From positions 1-49,736 of the forward strand of contig WLJI01000004.1 in assembly GCA_009701845.1 (NCBI GenBank): DNA of 49,736 nt, written 5' to 3'. The stretch is from Actinomycetota bacterium (lineage in GTDB: Bacteria; Actinomycetota; Acidimicrobiia; Acidimicrobiales; Microtrichaceae). The position numbers were made by a program, and so were the translations under genes. This document shows positions 41,040 to 49,736 of this stretch, piece after piece; within the stretch, counting starts at the first letter, position 1, and each line of letters begins with the position of its first letter. Below the pieces are notes generated by a model. It saw only the letters and a program-made list of their open reading frames with translations, was not told the DNA's origin and did no database searches.

Positions 41040-43244
41040 ATGTCCTCATCACGCAGCTTCCTCTGGCGACTCCGCCGGCCTGCGTACGTGGTGCTGGTCC
41101 TTATGGTCGTTTCGCTCGGCGGGTTATGGATGGCTTTGAGCACGATTGAACTTCCGCCTGCAAAACGGTCTATGGAGACCACCTTTGTGTGCGATATCAA
41201 CGTAGAAAACAACGACTGTGATTTTCAGAATTCGATGGCAAAGCTGTCGGCCACCGAAGCTCGAGTAAATGTTGATTACGAACAGCTCCCTCCGGTTTTG
41301 GTTCAGGCAGTGCTGTCTGCAGAGGACCGCAACTTCTTTGATCACGGAGGAATTGATCCTGCGGGCCTAACAAGGGCCGTGTACCAATCCCTGTTGGGAT
41401 CAAGCAAATCTAAACAGGGTGGTTCAACTATCACTCAGCAGTACGTGAAGTTGACCTACCTGACCTCTGAGCGCACGCTCACCCGCAAGCTGAAAGAGGG
41501 GGTGCTTTCAGTCAAGCTTGAAGGGGAGCTCGACAAACGAGACATCCTCACTCGCTACCTCAACGAGATCTATTTTGGCCGCGGAGCTTACGGCGTCGAG
41601 GCAGCTAGTCGGGCGTATTTTGGAATCGGCGTAGAGAACCTGCAGGTTCATCAGGCGGCGTACTTAGCGAGCTTGATTCGCTCGCCGGAAAGTGCTGAGG
41701 CAACACGAGATCCAAAAGAGGCAACTCGCCGCCGTAAGACGGTTTTGAACGGCATGGTCTCTGAGGGGTACATCACTCAAGCCCAGGCCGAGGCTGCAGA
41801 TGCGGTGCCTTGGGTCTCGAGTCCGACCGATACCAACGGCGATGCTCAGACCATGACCATTTTGCCTCGCCCAGCCGAGAAGACCGATCTAGGGCAGGTT
41901 CGTTATGCCGACTATGGCTCTGAGTACTGGGTGTCTTTGGTTCGAAAGCAGTTGCGTCAGAGGTTTGGCCCCGGAGCCGAGACGCAAGGCCTCAGGGTGT
42001 ACATCACCTACGACCCAGAGATGCAAGAGGATGCGTATAAAGCTGTAACCGGAACTCTCGGTAGGGCAGATGGGCCCTCTGGTTCCCTTGTCGCTGTTGA
42101 TGAAAAGGGACAAGTCCGAGCCATGGTGGGCGGAACAGACTTTGCCAAGAAAAAGGTAAATCTTGCCCTTGGGAAAGAAGGCGGCGGTTCTGGACGCCAG
42201 CCAGGGTCCACCTTTAAGCCCTTTGCCCTAGCGGCCTTTATTGAGGACGGTTACTCCGTTGAGTCCGCTTTCCGGTCACCGCCCACCACGCAATTCCCTG
42301 GGGTGTTTACTGAGCCGGGCAAATTGTGGTCTCCGCAGAACTTTGGCAAGTCTGACCTTGGCGTGCTCAGCGTTGAAGAAGCCACATGGAAGTCTTCCAA
42401 CACGGTCTACGCCGGCATGGTCAACCTTGTTACTCCTGATCGCGTTGCCGAGATGGCGAACCGGCTCGGGGTCACTTCTGAGTTAGATCCTCAGTACGCC
42501 CTTGTTCTTGGCACGGAAGAGGTGTCGGTGCTCGATATGGCCTCGGCGTACTCAACGTTCGCCGACCGTGGAAAACACACCCCCCCGTATGTGATCCGCC
42601 GAGTTGAAGATTCAGCGGGCGTCGTGCTTTTTGATGCGAAACAAGATGTGAAGTCTGAACAGGTCATTGACGAAGGCGTGGCAGATACGGTCAATTCGGT
42701 CCTGTCAGGTGTATTGACCAAGGGCACAGGACACTCAGCCTCACTCCGAGTTGTTGCCGCAGGCAAAACTGGGACGACTACTGACTCAAAAGATGCTTGG
42801 TTTGCTGGCTATACCTGTCATCTGACGGCGGCTGTTTGGATGGGTTACGAACAGCCCAAACCCATGAAGACCTATAGGGGCAAAGAAGTGTCTGGTGGAA
42901 CGGTGCCGGCAGAAATCTGGCGACAGTTCATGTCTTCTGCCACTCAAGGCGACGAGGCCTGTCAGTTCCCGGATGCTGATTTTGGGAAGCGGATTTTGAA
43001 CCAACGGCTTACTGGTATGCGTTCTACAACCACGAGCAGTCTTCCGGGAGCAGTCACGAGTAGCACGGCTGTCAGTGCGGGATCGGGAAGCTCCACTTCA
43101 ACGAGCACGCCAAAGCTGCCAGCTAGCACTGTTGCACCGAAGCCTTTGCCGAGTACCACGGTGGCACCACCTACGACTTCGGCCCCAGCAACAACGGTTG
43201 CACCGCCGCCGGTACCAACTGCTGCACCCGCGCCGACTCCGTAA
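41040..43244 (+). CDS. Class A penicillin-binding protein (transglycosylase/transpeptidase)
   Basis: This bifunctional enzyme polymerises and cross-links peptidoglycan. The ATG at 41040 gives about 734 residues; the frame is open to a TTG at 40986 without a ribosome-binding site. It has a membrane anchor near residues 13-34. The glycosyltransferase motifs are SAEDRNFFDHGGIDPAGLTR, GGSTITQQYVKL and EIYFGRGAYGVEAASRAYFG. The transpeptidase motifs are GSTFKPF (SxxK), KSSNT (SxN) and AGKTGTT (KTG). A Ser/Thr/Pro-rich tail of about 75 residues ends the protein. Confidence 0.95.
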   Translation: MSSSRSFLWRLRRPAYVVLVLMVVSLGGLWMALSTIELPPAKRSMETTFVCDINVENNDCDFQNSMAKLSATEARVNVDYEQLPPVLVQAVLSAEDRNFFDHGGIDPAGLTRAVYQSLLGSSKSKQGGSTITQQYVKLTYLTSERTLTRKLKEGVLSVKLEGELDKRDILTRYLNEIYFGRGAYGVEAASRAYFGIGVENLQVHQAAYLASLIRSPESAEATRDPKEATRRRKTVLNGMVSEGYITQAQAEAADAVPWVSSPTDTNGDAQTMTILPRPAEKTDLGQVRYADYGSEYWVSLVRKQLRQRFGPGAETQGLRVYITYDPEMQEDAYKAVTGTLGRADGPSGSLVAVDEKGQVRAMVGGTDFAKKKVNLALGKEGGGSGRQPGSTFKPFALAAFIEDGYSVESAFRSPPTTQFPGVFTEPGKLWSPQNFGKSDLGVLSVEEATWKSSNTVYAGMVNLVTPDRVAEMANRLGVTSELDPQYALVLGTEEVSVLDMASAYSTFADRGKHTPPYVIRRVEDSAGVVLFDAKQDVKSEQVIDEGVADTVNSVLSGVLTKGTGHSASLRVVAAGKTGTTTDSKDAWFAGYTCHLTAAVWMGYEQPKPMKTYRGKEVSGGTVPAEIWRQFMSSATQGDEACQFPDADFGKRILNQRLTGMRSTTTSSLPGAVTSSTAVSAGSGSSTSTSTPKLPASTVAPKPLPSTTVAPPTTSAPATTVAPPPVPTAAPAPTP

Positions 43245-43251
43245 GATTTGC

Positions 43252-43280
43252 TTGGCAGTTTGACAAGTTTGCCATACACT
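43252..43280 (+). promoter_or_regulatory. Candidate promoter for panB
   Basis: TTGGCA (43252-43257) and TACACT (43275-43280) are separated by exactly 17 bases, between the PBP stop and panB. The same stretch has weak dyad symmetry (TGGCA...TGCCA). Confidence 0.5.
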
Positions 43281-43344
43281 CAAATTTGACGGCCGGCAGC
43301 CATGGGGCGCTGGACTTGAACAACCTGAACAAGGAGAACCAGTG

Positions 43345-44238
43345 ATGGCTACTTCCAAACGGACAACTGTTCCTGCAATTCGCGATCACTGTTTAGCGGT
43401 GCCTGGCTCTTCGAGTGCAGGCTCGTCGAGTGCAGCACAGCCGCTAGTGATGGTGACTGCCTACGATGCGCCTGGCGCACGGATTGCCGATGAAGCCGGA
43501 GTCGACATGATTTTGGTCGGTGATTCCCTGGCGATGGTTGTGCTCGGGTACGAAGACACGCTTCAGGTAACGGTTGCGGATATTGCGCATCACACCGCCG
43601 CTGTGGCTCGGGCCCGTCCCTCGGCGCTGATCGTGGCCGATCTGCCTTGGATGAGCTATCACATCTCGGTGGAAGAAACGGTGCGTAATGCAGCAGAACT
43701 GATTCGTGCGGGAGCGCAGTCAGTGAAGCTTGAGGGCGGCCGCAAACGCTTGCCGATGATTGAAGCCCTGATCTCTGCTGAGATTCCCGTGATGGGCCAT
43801 CTGGGCCTCACTCCACAGTCGCTTCACGCAATGGGCGGTTACAAAGTGCAAGCCCGCAAGTCTGAAGCAGCACTTGAGTTACTTGCTGATGCCAAGGCCT
43901 TGCAGCACGCTGGGTGTTTCTCCATCGTATTAGAAGGAGTCCCAGACGAGGTAGCGCGGATGGTGACCGAATCGCTAGATATCCCCACGATTGGCATTGG
44001 TGCGGGTCGCCAGTGCGATGGGCAGGTTCTGGTTTTTCATGATCTATTGGGTCTCGAGGATCGGGTCCCTGCGAAGTTTGTTCGCAAATATGCATCACTC
44101 AAGTCTGATGCCGTTGTAGCGGTTCGTCAGTTTGCCGAAGATGTTCGATCTGGTTGTTTCCCCGACGACTCCGAGAGCTATCACCTCTCCGAACAACAAG
44201 CTGAGGCTTTGTCGCTGTACGGTTCACAGCCCTCGTAG
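43345..44238 (+). CDS. panB: 3-methyl-2-oxobutanoate hydroxymethyltransferase
   Basis: PanB makes ketopantoate from 2-oxoisovalerate in pantothenate/coenzyme A synthesis, 297 residues. AAGGAG lies eight bases before the ATG at 43345. Motifs are VTAYDAPGARIADEAGVD, LVGDSLAMVVLGYEDTL, VADLPWMSY, KLEGG, GHLGLTPQS and GIGAGRQCDGQVLVFHDLLG. The N-terminus carries a short Ser/Ala/Gly-rich insertion encoded by small tandem repeats. No other pan genes are in the window. Confidence 0.96.
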   Translation: MATSKRTTVPAIRDHCLAVPGSSSAGSSSAAQPLVMVTAYDAPGARIADEAGVDMILVGDSLAMVVLGYEDTLQVTVADIAHHTAAVARARPSALIVADLPWMSYHISVEETVRNAAELIRAGAQSVKLEGGRKRLPMIEALISAEIPVMGHLGLTPQSLHAMGGYKVQARKSEAALELLADAKALQHAGCFSIVLEGVPDEVARMVTESLDIPTIGIGAGRQCDGQVLVFHDLLGLEDRVPAKFVRKYASLKSDAVVAVRQFAEDVRSGCFPDDSESYHLSEQQAEALSLYGSQPS

Positions 44239-44471
44239 AGCACCCGCAATCTTTACTGTCACAGGGTCAGACCAGACTGTTTTTCACCTCGGTATTTCGC
44301 TTGAGACATTCCGCAGTTGGCGGTCACCCCCTAGTGATCACTACAGTTGAATGTCCGCTCCGCTGAAGCCCTGTTCGCAGGGTCCGAAACGGAGTGGCTA
44401 CAGAAACACCCTGTCCTGCAGATCGCAGGACCCTCAAGGCGTTCTGCCGAGGTCCATAGGGAGGATTGCAC
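44239..44471. promoter_or_regulatory. rpsF leader region
   Basis: No gene is seen in this 233-base gap. It contains a 10-bp palindrome AGTGATCACT (44332-44341) and a hairpin with perfect 7-bp arms GTCCTGC/GCAGGAC (44413-44431) before the rpsF ribosome-binding site. S6:S18 autoregulatory leaders precede rpsF in many bacteria. A specific match is not provable here. Confidence 0.4.
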
Positions 44472-44804
44472 GTGGTTACTCGCGTTTATGAATTGATGAT
44501 CATTATTGACCAAGACGTTGATGACGTTGTTGGCAAGGGCATCATCACTAAGGCAAAAGAGATGATCGAGGCCGAAGGTGGAACTGTTCCTACAGTTGAC
44601 CACTGGGGCCGCAGACGTTTCGCCTATCAGATCAATCACAAATCAGAAGGTGTCTACTCGGTCCTAGAGATCGTTACTCAGGCGCCCAATCTTGATGAGA
44701 TTGATCGTTTCCTCCGTCTTGCGGACGAGGTCGTCCGCCACAAAATTTACCGCTTGCCGGACTCAGAAGCCACAAAGCGTGGCTTGCTGACACCGGCGAG
44801 CTGA
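44472..44804 (+). CDS. rpsF: 30S ribosomal protein S6
   Basis: S6 is a 110-residue small-subunit protein that pairs with S18. The GTG at 44472 is seven bases after GGGAGG; a TTG two codons earlier is less likely. Family segments are RVYELMIIIDQDV, VDHWGRRRFAYQINHKSEG and RLADEVVRHKIYRLP. It leads the operon rpsF-ssb-rpsR-rplI. Confidence 0.97.
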   Translation: MVTRVYELMIIIDQDVDDVVGKGIITKAKEMIEAEGGTVPTVDHWGRRRFAYQINHKSEGVYSVLEIVTQAPNLDEIDRFLRLADEVVRHKIYRLPDSEATKRGLLTPAS

Positions 44805-44820
44805 TAACGAGGAGGACACT

Positions 44821-45279
44821 ATGGCAAACGGAAATACAGTCGAGCTGATTGGCAACGTCACACGAGACCCAGAGTTGCGCTTCACCCCAAACGGGGCGGC
44901 AGTTGCAAACTTCGGTCTCGCAGTGAACCGCCGCTGGCGTAACCAAAAGACGAACGAATGGGAAGAGCAAGTTTCGTTCTTCGATGTCGTCTGTTGGAGA
45001 GAGTTGGCGGAAAACGCCAGCGAGTCACTCACCAAAGGCACTCGGGTCATGGTTTCAGGGCGTTTAGATCAACGCTCCTGGGAAGATCCTAAAGATGGGT
45101 CCAAGCGCTCCAAGGTCGAGGTCGTGGCCGATGAGATTGGTCCCAGCCTGCGCTGGGCTACTGCCCAAGTAAGCAAAAACGAACGTCGCGAAGGCGGCAG
45201 TGGTGGCGGGTTTGACTCGGCGCCCCCGGCACAGGAGCCCCCCGCTGCCGGATATAGCGATGATGAGGAGCCGTTCTAA
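44821..45279 (+). CDS. ssb: Single-stranded DNA-binding protein
   Basis: SSB coats single-stranded DNA in replication and repair. The 152-residue product has an OB-fold ([40 protein letters not shown]), a Gly-rich linker and an acidic tip DDEEPF used to recruit partners. AGGAGGAC precedes the ATG. Its stop overlaps the rpsR start (TAATG). Confidence 0.97.
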   Translation: MANGNTVELIGNVTRDPELRFTPNGAAVANFGLAVNRRWRNQKTNEWEEQVSFFDVVCWRELAENASESLTKGTRVMVSGRLDQRSWEDPKDGSKRSKVEVVADEIGPSLRWATAQVSKNERREGGSGGGFDSAPPAQEPPAAGYSDDEEPF

Positions 45280-45734
45280 TGGCAAAGACACAGCCAAAAC
45301 GCAGCCCGAAAGGTAAAGACAACGGGCGCAAGTTTAAAAAGAAAGTCTCGATCCTAAATTCAGAAAAGGTCGAGTATGTGGACTGGAAAGACGTCAATCT
45401 GCTTCGCAGGTTTGTGTCCGACCGTGCCAAGATCCGCGCTCGTCGCGTAACGGGTAACGACGTTCAGCAGCAGAGTGCTATTGCTATGGCAATCAAGAAT
45501 GCTCGCGAGATGGCGCTGATCCCGTATGCAAACCGCGTCACAACCCAGCGTGGTGGGCGGAGCAGCCGAGGTGATCGCGACGGTGATGATCGCCGTGAAC
45601 GTCGCGACCGCTCCGAGGACTCCTCTGAGCAGAGCACTGCGCCGAGCGAGTCAGCCTCAGAGTTCACCGAGATCGACATTGATGCAACTGAGTCAGTAGC
45701 AGTTAGTGCAGAGACAACCGGAGGAGAAGAATGA
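45279..45734 (+). CDS. rpsR: 30S ribosomal protein S18 with long C-terminal extension
   Basis: The conserved S18 core occupies about residues 20-88: [28 protein letters not shown] and ALIPYANR. The product is 151 residues against 75-90 usual. The extra ~62 C-terminal residues are a charged low-complexity tail, first Arg/Asp/Gly-rich, then Ser/Glu/Thr-rich. The N-terminus also has a lysine-rich extension. The reading frame is intact and couples to ssb (TAATG) and rplI (ATGA). Confidence 0.95.
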   Translation: MAKTQPKRSPKGKDNGRKFKKKVSILNSEKVEYVDWKDVNLLRRFVSDRAKIRARRVTGNDVQQQSAIAMAIKNAREMALIPYANRVTTQRGGRSSRGDRDGDDRRERRDRSEDSSEQSTAPSESASEFTEIDIDATESVAVSAETTGGEE

Positions 45735-46186
45735 GCGATCTGAAAGTCATCCTTCGTTCTGACGTTTCTGGACTTGGTAAGCGTGGAGACATCGTCGAGG
45801 TGTCAAAGGGCTATGTGCGCAATTATCTCGAGCCCCGTGGGCTTGCGTTTCTTGCAACTGACGGCGCTGTTGCGCAGGCCGGCGCTATGCGTCGCTCACG
45901 CGACGTCAAAGATGCCAAGAATCGCGAGTCAGCAGAAGAGATCGCGAAGAAGCTTGTTTCAAAGAAGATCGAGGTTGTAGCCAAAGCCGGAGACACCGGT
46001 CGTCTGTTTGGCTCGGTTACCGAGGCCGAATTGGTAGTGGCCATTTTTGACCAAACCGGGATCACTTTGGATCGTAAAGACATCGTGATTGAAGAGCACA
46101 TCAAAGAAGTTGGATCACATCAGGCTGTTGCTCGGTTGCATACCGATGTGCAGTTCCCGATCATGATCGAGGTAGTTGCCGGTTAA
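45731..46186 (+). CDS. rplI: 50S ribosomal protein L9
   Basis: L9 has 151 residues, normal length. It opens with [20 protein letters not shown] and has the signature [20 protein letters not shown] (in part) and a C-terminal domain with [14 protein letters not shown]. Its ATG overlaps the rpsR stop. The dnaB gene follows after 135 bases containing repeated CCACAG elements. Confidence 0.97.
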   Translation: MSDLKVILRSDVSGLGKRGDIVEVSKGYVRNYLEPRGLAFLATDGAVAQAGAMRRSRDVKDAKNRESAEEIAKKLVSKKIEVVAKAGDTGRLFGSVTEAELVVAIFDQTGITLDRKDIVIEEHIKEVGSHQAVARLHTDVQFPIMIEVVAG

Positions 46187-46220
46187 CTCCGGCTTTGGGC
46201 CACATCCTGTGACGCTCAGC

Positions 46221-46295
46221 GTTTCCACAGGGTGTGGCCTCTACCCACAGCATTTCCACAGGAAATTCTCAGGGTTAAGGCACTAGCTACCCACA
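46221..46295. promoter_or_regulatory. Cluster of four DnaA-box-like elements upstream of dnaB
   Basis: GTTTCCACA (46221-46229), CTACCCACA (46241-46249), ATTTCCACA (46252-46260) and CTACCCACA (46287-46295) all lie on the plus strand and each match 7 of 9 positions of the DnaA box. The clustering before the replicative-helicase gene suggests DnaA-linked control, but each site alone is weak. Confidence 0.4.
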
Positions 46296-46321
46296 GGCAA
46301 CTCCGACCAAGATGTATCTCA

Positions 46322-48742
46322 ATGGCAGAATCATCGAATCGTGGAGACGTAACACGCCTCCGAGTACCACCTCATAGCATCGAAGCCGAAGAGTCATTGC
46401 TTGGAGCCATGCTTCTGAGCGAACAAGCAATCTCGGCTGTAACCAATGTAGTTACCTCCGATGATTTCTATCGGCCAGCGCATCGGCACATCTTTGATGC
46501 CATCCAAGCACTCTACGGAGCAGGCCAAGGTGTCGACCCGGTCACTGTTGCCGACGAACTCGGCCAAGCCGACGTCCTTGATGCAGTTGGTGGGTCAGGC
46601 ACGCTCATTACCTTGCAGGCGAGAACCCCAGCGATTACCAACGCGCTTCACTACGCGAAGATCGTCGAAGAGAAGGCTCTGCTTCGCAAGCTGATTATGA
46701 CGGCAAATGATGTTGCCGAGCTTGGCTATTCGCCCCTCGACGATATTGAAAAGACAATTGACTCGGCCGAAAGCATGATGTTTGCGGTGGCTCAGCGCAG
46801 AACCACCGACTCTCTCTCTCCGTTAGCTCCTTTGCTTGACGCAAGCTTGGAGCAGCTCGAAAAACTCTTTGAGCGCGGTGACTCTGTTACAGGAACCCCA
46901 ACTGGCTATATCGACCTTGACACTCAGCTTGCTGGTCTGCAGCCTGGTGCACTCATTGTGGTGGGCGCTCGCCCGGCTATGGGTAAGACGGCTTTTGCTT
47001 TGGGCTTGGCAACTCATGCTGCCGTTCGCGAGCAGCGACCCGTGCTGTTCTTTTCTCTTGAAATGAGCCATTTAGAACTGACTCAGCGACTCATCGCTTC
47101 GGAGGCACGCATCGATGCAACCAAGCTGCGAACCGGGCGTCTCACTGATTCTGACTGGACGAAGATCACCAAGGCTATGGGCCGACTCGGCGAAGGACAG
47201 CTCTGGATTGATGACAATCCGGCTCTGACAGTGACCGAGATTCGCTCGAAGGCTCGTCGCCTGCAGGACCGACTTGATCAGCCACTTGGGTTGATCGTCG
47301 TGGACTACTTGCAGCTCATGTCTGGCAGGGGGTCTGCAGAGAGCCGCCAAGTTGAAGTGTCGGAGATTAGCCGTGGGCTAAAGATTCTGGCTCGCGAGCT
47401 TGAGGTTCCTGTCATGGCGCTCTCTCAGCTCTCGCGGCAATTGGAGCAACGCGCTGACAAGCGTCCGATGCTTGCAGACCTTCGCGAGTCGGGCTGTCTG
47501 ATTGCAGAAACACGCGTGCTGCGTGCTGATACCAACACCGAGGTAACTCTAGGAGAGCTGCTCGAATCCAACGAGGCGGAGGTTCCTGTTTGGAGCTTGA
47601 ACGAAGAGTACAAAATGGTGCCCGCCACGATGACTCATGCGTTTTCCAGCGGCACCAAAGAGGCATTTCGGCTGCGGCTTGGCTCTGGTCGAGAGGTGGT
47701 TGCTACTGCAAATCATCCCTTCCGAACCGTAAAGGGCTGGCAGCGCTTGGATGAGCTAGCAGTGGGCAGTCGGATAGCCTCGCCCCGCCGCATCGCGACG
47801 CCCGAACAGCTGCACTCAGTTTCAGCCGAGTGCCTTGAGCAGTTGGCTCAAGGTTCCAAGTCTGCTGGGGCAGTGGATTCTGCTGTGTTCTCGCTCGCCG
47901 ATGATCAACTCGCAGGAGTGATCTCTGAGTTGTTTGGCTTCATTGGCTCGCTCGGCCTAGGGGAGCTTCGTGGTCGACCCCTCGTTCGGTTAACTGCTAC
48001 TAGCCCTCACCGGCAATTGATTGACGATCTACAGATGCTGCTGTTGCGTTTCGGGATTCTCAGCCGTATCACCAATATCGGACCCAACAAGCCGCGCTGG
48101 CGATTGTGGATTCACGGCGCTGATCATCAGCACAGCTTCTTAACGCGGATCGGTGTCGCCGGGCAACGAGGAGCTTGCGCAGACGCCGCGATTGAAGCTC
48201 TGAGCCACGTCACGTCTAACCCCAATGTCGACACCATCCCCGCCGAGGTTCGTGACCTGATTGTGGATGAACTTCATCACGCAGAGATGACCTTGCGTCA
48301 ACTTGCCGTAGCGCTCGGCGAGAAATACTGCGGAGGCTATTTATTGGGAACCGAATCGCGGCCAAGGTGTTCGAGCAGGTCGCGTCTTGAGCGAATTGCT
48401 CAGGCGACGGATTCCAAATCGCTTGCAGCGCTGGCTGAATCAGACGTGTTTTGGGACGAGGTCGTTGAGATCACGCCGGTAGGGGAGCGCCAGGTCTATG
48501 ACGCCACGGTGCTCGGGACGCATAACTTTGTGGCCAACGGAGTGATCGTTCACAACTCAATCGAACAGGACGCAGACGTAGTGATGTTTCTGTACCGAGA
48601 TGAGGTCTACAACGCTGATTCTGGAGATAAGGACACCGCAGAAGTGATCGTGTCGAAGCACCGCTCAGGCCCGACTGGAACCACTCGGCTGGTGTTTTTG
48701 GACTATTGCACGCTGTTTACCAATATGGCTCGCGAGGGCTGA
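46322..48742 (+). CDS. dnaB: Replicative DNA helicase DnaB with in-frame intein
   Basis: DnaB unwinds DNA at the fork. The ATG at 46322 starts the conserved N-terminal domain (PPHSIEAEESLLGAMLLSEQ); the frame is open to 46232 with no ribosome-binding site. The helicase domain shows VVGARPAMGKTAFALGLA (Walker A), FFSLEMSHLELTQRL and VVDYLQLMSG. The chain is interrupted after ADLRESG by a 354-residue intein (47495-48556). It then resumes with SIEQDADVVMFLYRDEVYN, a well-known DnaB intein insertion site. Mature helicase would be about 452 residues. Confidence 0.96.
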   Translation: MAESSNRGDVTRLRVPPHSIEAEESLLGAMLLSEQAISAVTNVVTSDDFYRPAHRHIFDAIQALYGAGQGVDPVTVADELGQADVLDAVGGSGTLITLQARTPAITNALHYAKIVEEKALLRKLIMTANDVAELGYSPLDDIEKTIDSAESMMFAVAQRRTTDSLSPLAPLLDASLEQLEKLFERGDSVTGTPTGYIDLDTQLAGLQPGALIVVGARPAMGKTAFALGLATHAAVREQRPVLFFSLEMSHLELTQRLIASEARIDATKLRTGRLTDSDWTKITKAMGRLGEGQLWIDDNPALTVTEIRSKARRLQDRLDQPLGLIVVDYLQLMSGRGSAESRQVEVSEISRGLKILARELEVPVMALSQLSRQLEQRADKRPMLADLRESGCLIAETRVLRADTNTEVTLGELLESNEAEVPVWSLNEEYKMVPATMTHAFSSGTKEAFRLRLGSGREVVATANHPFRTVKGWQRLDELAVGSRIASPRRIATPEQLHSVSAECLEQLAQGSKSAGAVDSAVFSLADDQLAGVISELFGFIGSLGLGELRGRPLVRLTATSPHRQLIDDLQMLLLRFGILSRITNIGPNKPRWRLWIHGADHQHSFLTRIGVAGQRGACADAAIEALSHVTSNPNVDTIPAEVRDLIVDELHHAEMTLRQLAVALGEKYCGGYLLGTESRPRCSSRSRLERIAQATDSKSLAALAESDVFWDEVVEITPVGERQVYDATVLGTHNFVANGVIVHNSIEQDADVVMFLYRDEVYNADSGDKDTAEVIVSKHRSGPTGTTRLVFLDYCTLFTNMAREG
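47495..48556 (+). mobile_element. DnaB intein with degenerate homing-endonuclease region
   Basis: The element begins with Cys (CLIAETRVLRADTN, splicing block A) and has block B TANHPFRTVKGW. It ends with VYDATVLGTHNFVANGVIVHN followed by the extein Ser, so all splicing nucleophiles and the penultimate His-Asn are present. The middle 180 or so residues contain LAGVISELFGFIGSLGLGEL and LIDDLQMLLLRFGI. These look like the remains of a LAGLIDADG endonuclease that has lost its acidic catalytic residues. Splicing is probably active; homing is probably not. Confidence 0.92.
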
Positions 48743-48815
48743 GTCTGACCGCAACCACCTAAGTGAGCGATACTTGAGACTCCCTGCACGGGCAAGTTTC
48801 TTAAGAGAGTTCACG

Positions 48816-49736
48816 ATGACGCTGATAGTTCGCGACCTAACGGTCGAGATCGAGAATAAAACCATCGTGACTGCTACCTCATTTGAGGTACGCGCTGGTG
48901 ACAAGGTTGGCCTTGTGGGTCGCAATGGCGCCGGTAAGACAACGCTGTTTCGTGTCCTTGGCGGTGCAACTGAAGCCATCTCGGGCACAGTTACCCGCTC
49001 ACCGGCCACGGGCTACCTGTCACAGGACCCTCGTAGCGATCACACCCCACCCGACACGGGGTGCTTATTGCACGTGTTATCTGGCCGTGGGCTCGATGAG
49101 GCAATGGACCGTATTGAGAAGATGACCGTTGCGCTCGAAGCAGACCCATCTTCAGAAAATATCGAGCAGTTCTCGGCGGCCCATGAGCATTTTGAATCGC
49201 TCGGCGGTTACTCGGCTGAGTCAGAGGCGCGAAAAATTGCTGATGGCCTAGGGCTGAAACCTGATCGCCTAGACCTACACATCGGCGCGCTTTCTGGCGG
49301 TGAGCGCCGGCGTTTGGAACTCACTCGCATTTTGTTTGCTGGTAGCGAATTGTTGTTGCTAGACGAGCCCACCAATCACCTAGATGCAGATGCACGGGAC
49401 TGGTTGTTGAACTACATGCGTGCGTATCGTGGCGCACTCATCGTGATTAGCCATGACTTGGGCCTATTAGACGATGCAATCACTCGAGTGATTCACCTAG
49501 ATCGTGAAGCCGAGGATGCCGCTGGAACCATTGTTGAGTATCGCGGCTCGTATACAAAATATCTGGTAGCTCGCGAGATTGAAGAGGAGCGAGTTGGCAA
49601 ACTCGTCGATCGCCAAGAGAAGGAGATAACCCGGCTGTCTCAGCGGGCAAACTCAATGCGCGGGCAGACGGCTAAACGAGCCAAGGTAGCCAAGAACCTT
49701 GATGCTCGAGCTGCTCGCATTGAGGCAGAAAAGATC
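48816..49736 (+). CDS. ABC-F family ATPase (3' end cut by window edge)
   Basis: From the ATG at 48816 the frame is open for 307 codons to the right edge. The first ABC cassette shows Walker A GLVGRNGAGKTTLFRVL, signature LSGGERRRLELTRILF, Walker B LLLLDEPTNHLD and switch His VISHDLGLLDD. A linker rich in Arg/Glu follows, and the second cassette lies beyond the window. There are no membrane segments, so it belongs to the soluble ABC-F proteins that act on the ribosome (Uup/EttA-like). The subtype cannot be fixed from half a protein. Confidence 0.93.
   Translation, partial: MTLIVRDLTVEIENKTIVTATSFEVRAGDKVGLVGRNGAGKTTLFRVLGGATEAISGTVTRSPATGYLSQDPRSDHTPPDTGCLLHVLSGRGLDEAMDRIEKMTVALEADPSSENIEQFSAAHEHFESLGGYSAESEARKIADGLGLKPDRLDLHIGALSGGERRRLELTRILFAGSELLLLDEPTNHLDADARDWLLNYMRAYRGALIVISHDLGLLDDAITRVIHLDREAEDAAGTIVEYRGSYTKYLVAREIEEERVGKLVDRQEKEITRLSQRANSMRGQTAKRAKVAKNLDARAARIEAEKI

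Noticed and set aside
47880-48200. Active LAGLIDADG homing endonuclease in the DnaB intein
   Set aside because: The motif remnants lack the acidic catalytic residues.

Overview
The window reads as the replication-origin region of an actinobacterial chromosome of moderate GC (roughly half). The evidence is gene content and order. Running outward from dnaA on the minus strand are dnaN, recF, a DciA-like gene, gyrB, gyrA, a DUF3566 gene and tRNA-Ile. Running on the plus strand are rpmH, rnpA, yidD, yidC, jag, rsmG, parA and parB. A cwlM-trxA-trxB-kinase-DUF6049-CCA-transferase block follows. This is the Mycobacterium-type origin layout. A WhiG/FliA-type sigma factor, CwlM-like protein, DUF3566, DUF5318 and DUF6049 all point to Actinobacteria. 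The mid-range GC and the phosphate-binding-protein-like families suggest class Acidimicrobiia (Ilumatobacter-like), but that is inference.

Positions 1-9934 are one minus-strand surface/phosphate region. A pstC-pstA-pstB operon continues into two large exported phosphate-binding-like proteins with C-terminal membrane anchors, then a sortase-fold protein with no cysteine. Beyond a gap lie a separate exported PstS-like protein and, on either side of it, two paralogous small secreted proteins; one of these is cut by the left edge. No phoU is present. PHO-box-like GTTCACC repeats precede pstC.

Positions 10049-14710 hold tesB, hisN, a WhiG/FliA-type sigma factor, a dehydrogenase translationally coupled to a 45-residue membrane protein, tRNA-Ile(GAT) and DUF3566. 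Positions 14720-24211 hold a lone TadE-like gene, gyrA, gyrB, a DciA-like gene, recF, dnaN and dnaA. The dnaA-dnaN gap carries a perfect 23-bp tandem repeat and weak DnaA boxes. Positions 24212-30291 hold a structured rpmH leader, rpmH, rnpA (apparently starting at CTG), yidD, yidC, jag with an internal parS, rsmG, a second parS, parA and parB.

Positions 30406-37659 run on the minus strand: a CwlM-like protein with a degraded amidase domain, thioredoxin and its reductase, a small membrane protein, a transmembrane Ser/Thr kinase where MurJ/MviN usually sits, DUF6049 and a GNAT acetyltransferase. Positions 37761-49736 are mostly plus strand: CCA transferase, universal stress protein, a methyltransferase (minus strand), DUF5318, a class A PBP, panB, the rpsF-ssb-rpsR-rplI operon, dnaB interrupted by an intein, and the start of an ABC-F ATPase. 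Together the genes cover replication initiation and segregation, membrane insertion, cell-wall control and translation, with a phosphate-linked surface system at the left. I saw no insertion sequences, prophage or CRISPR.
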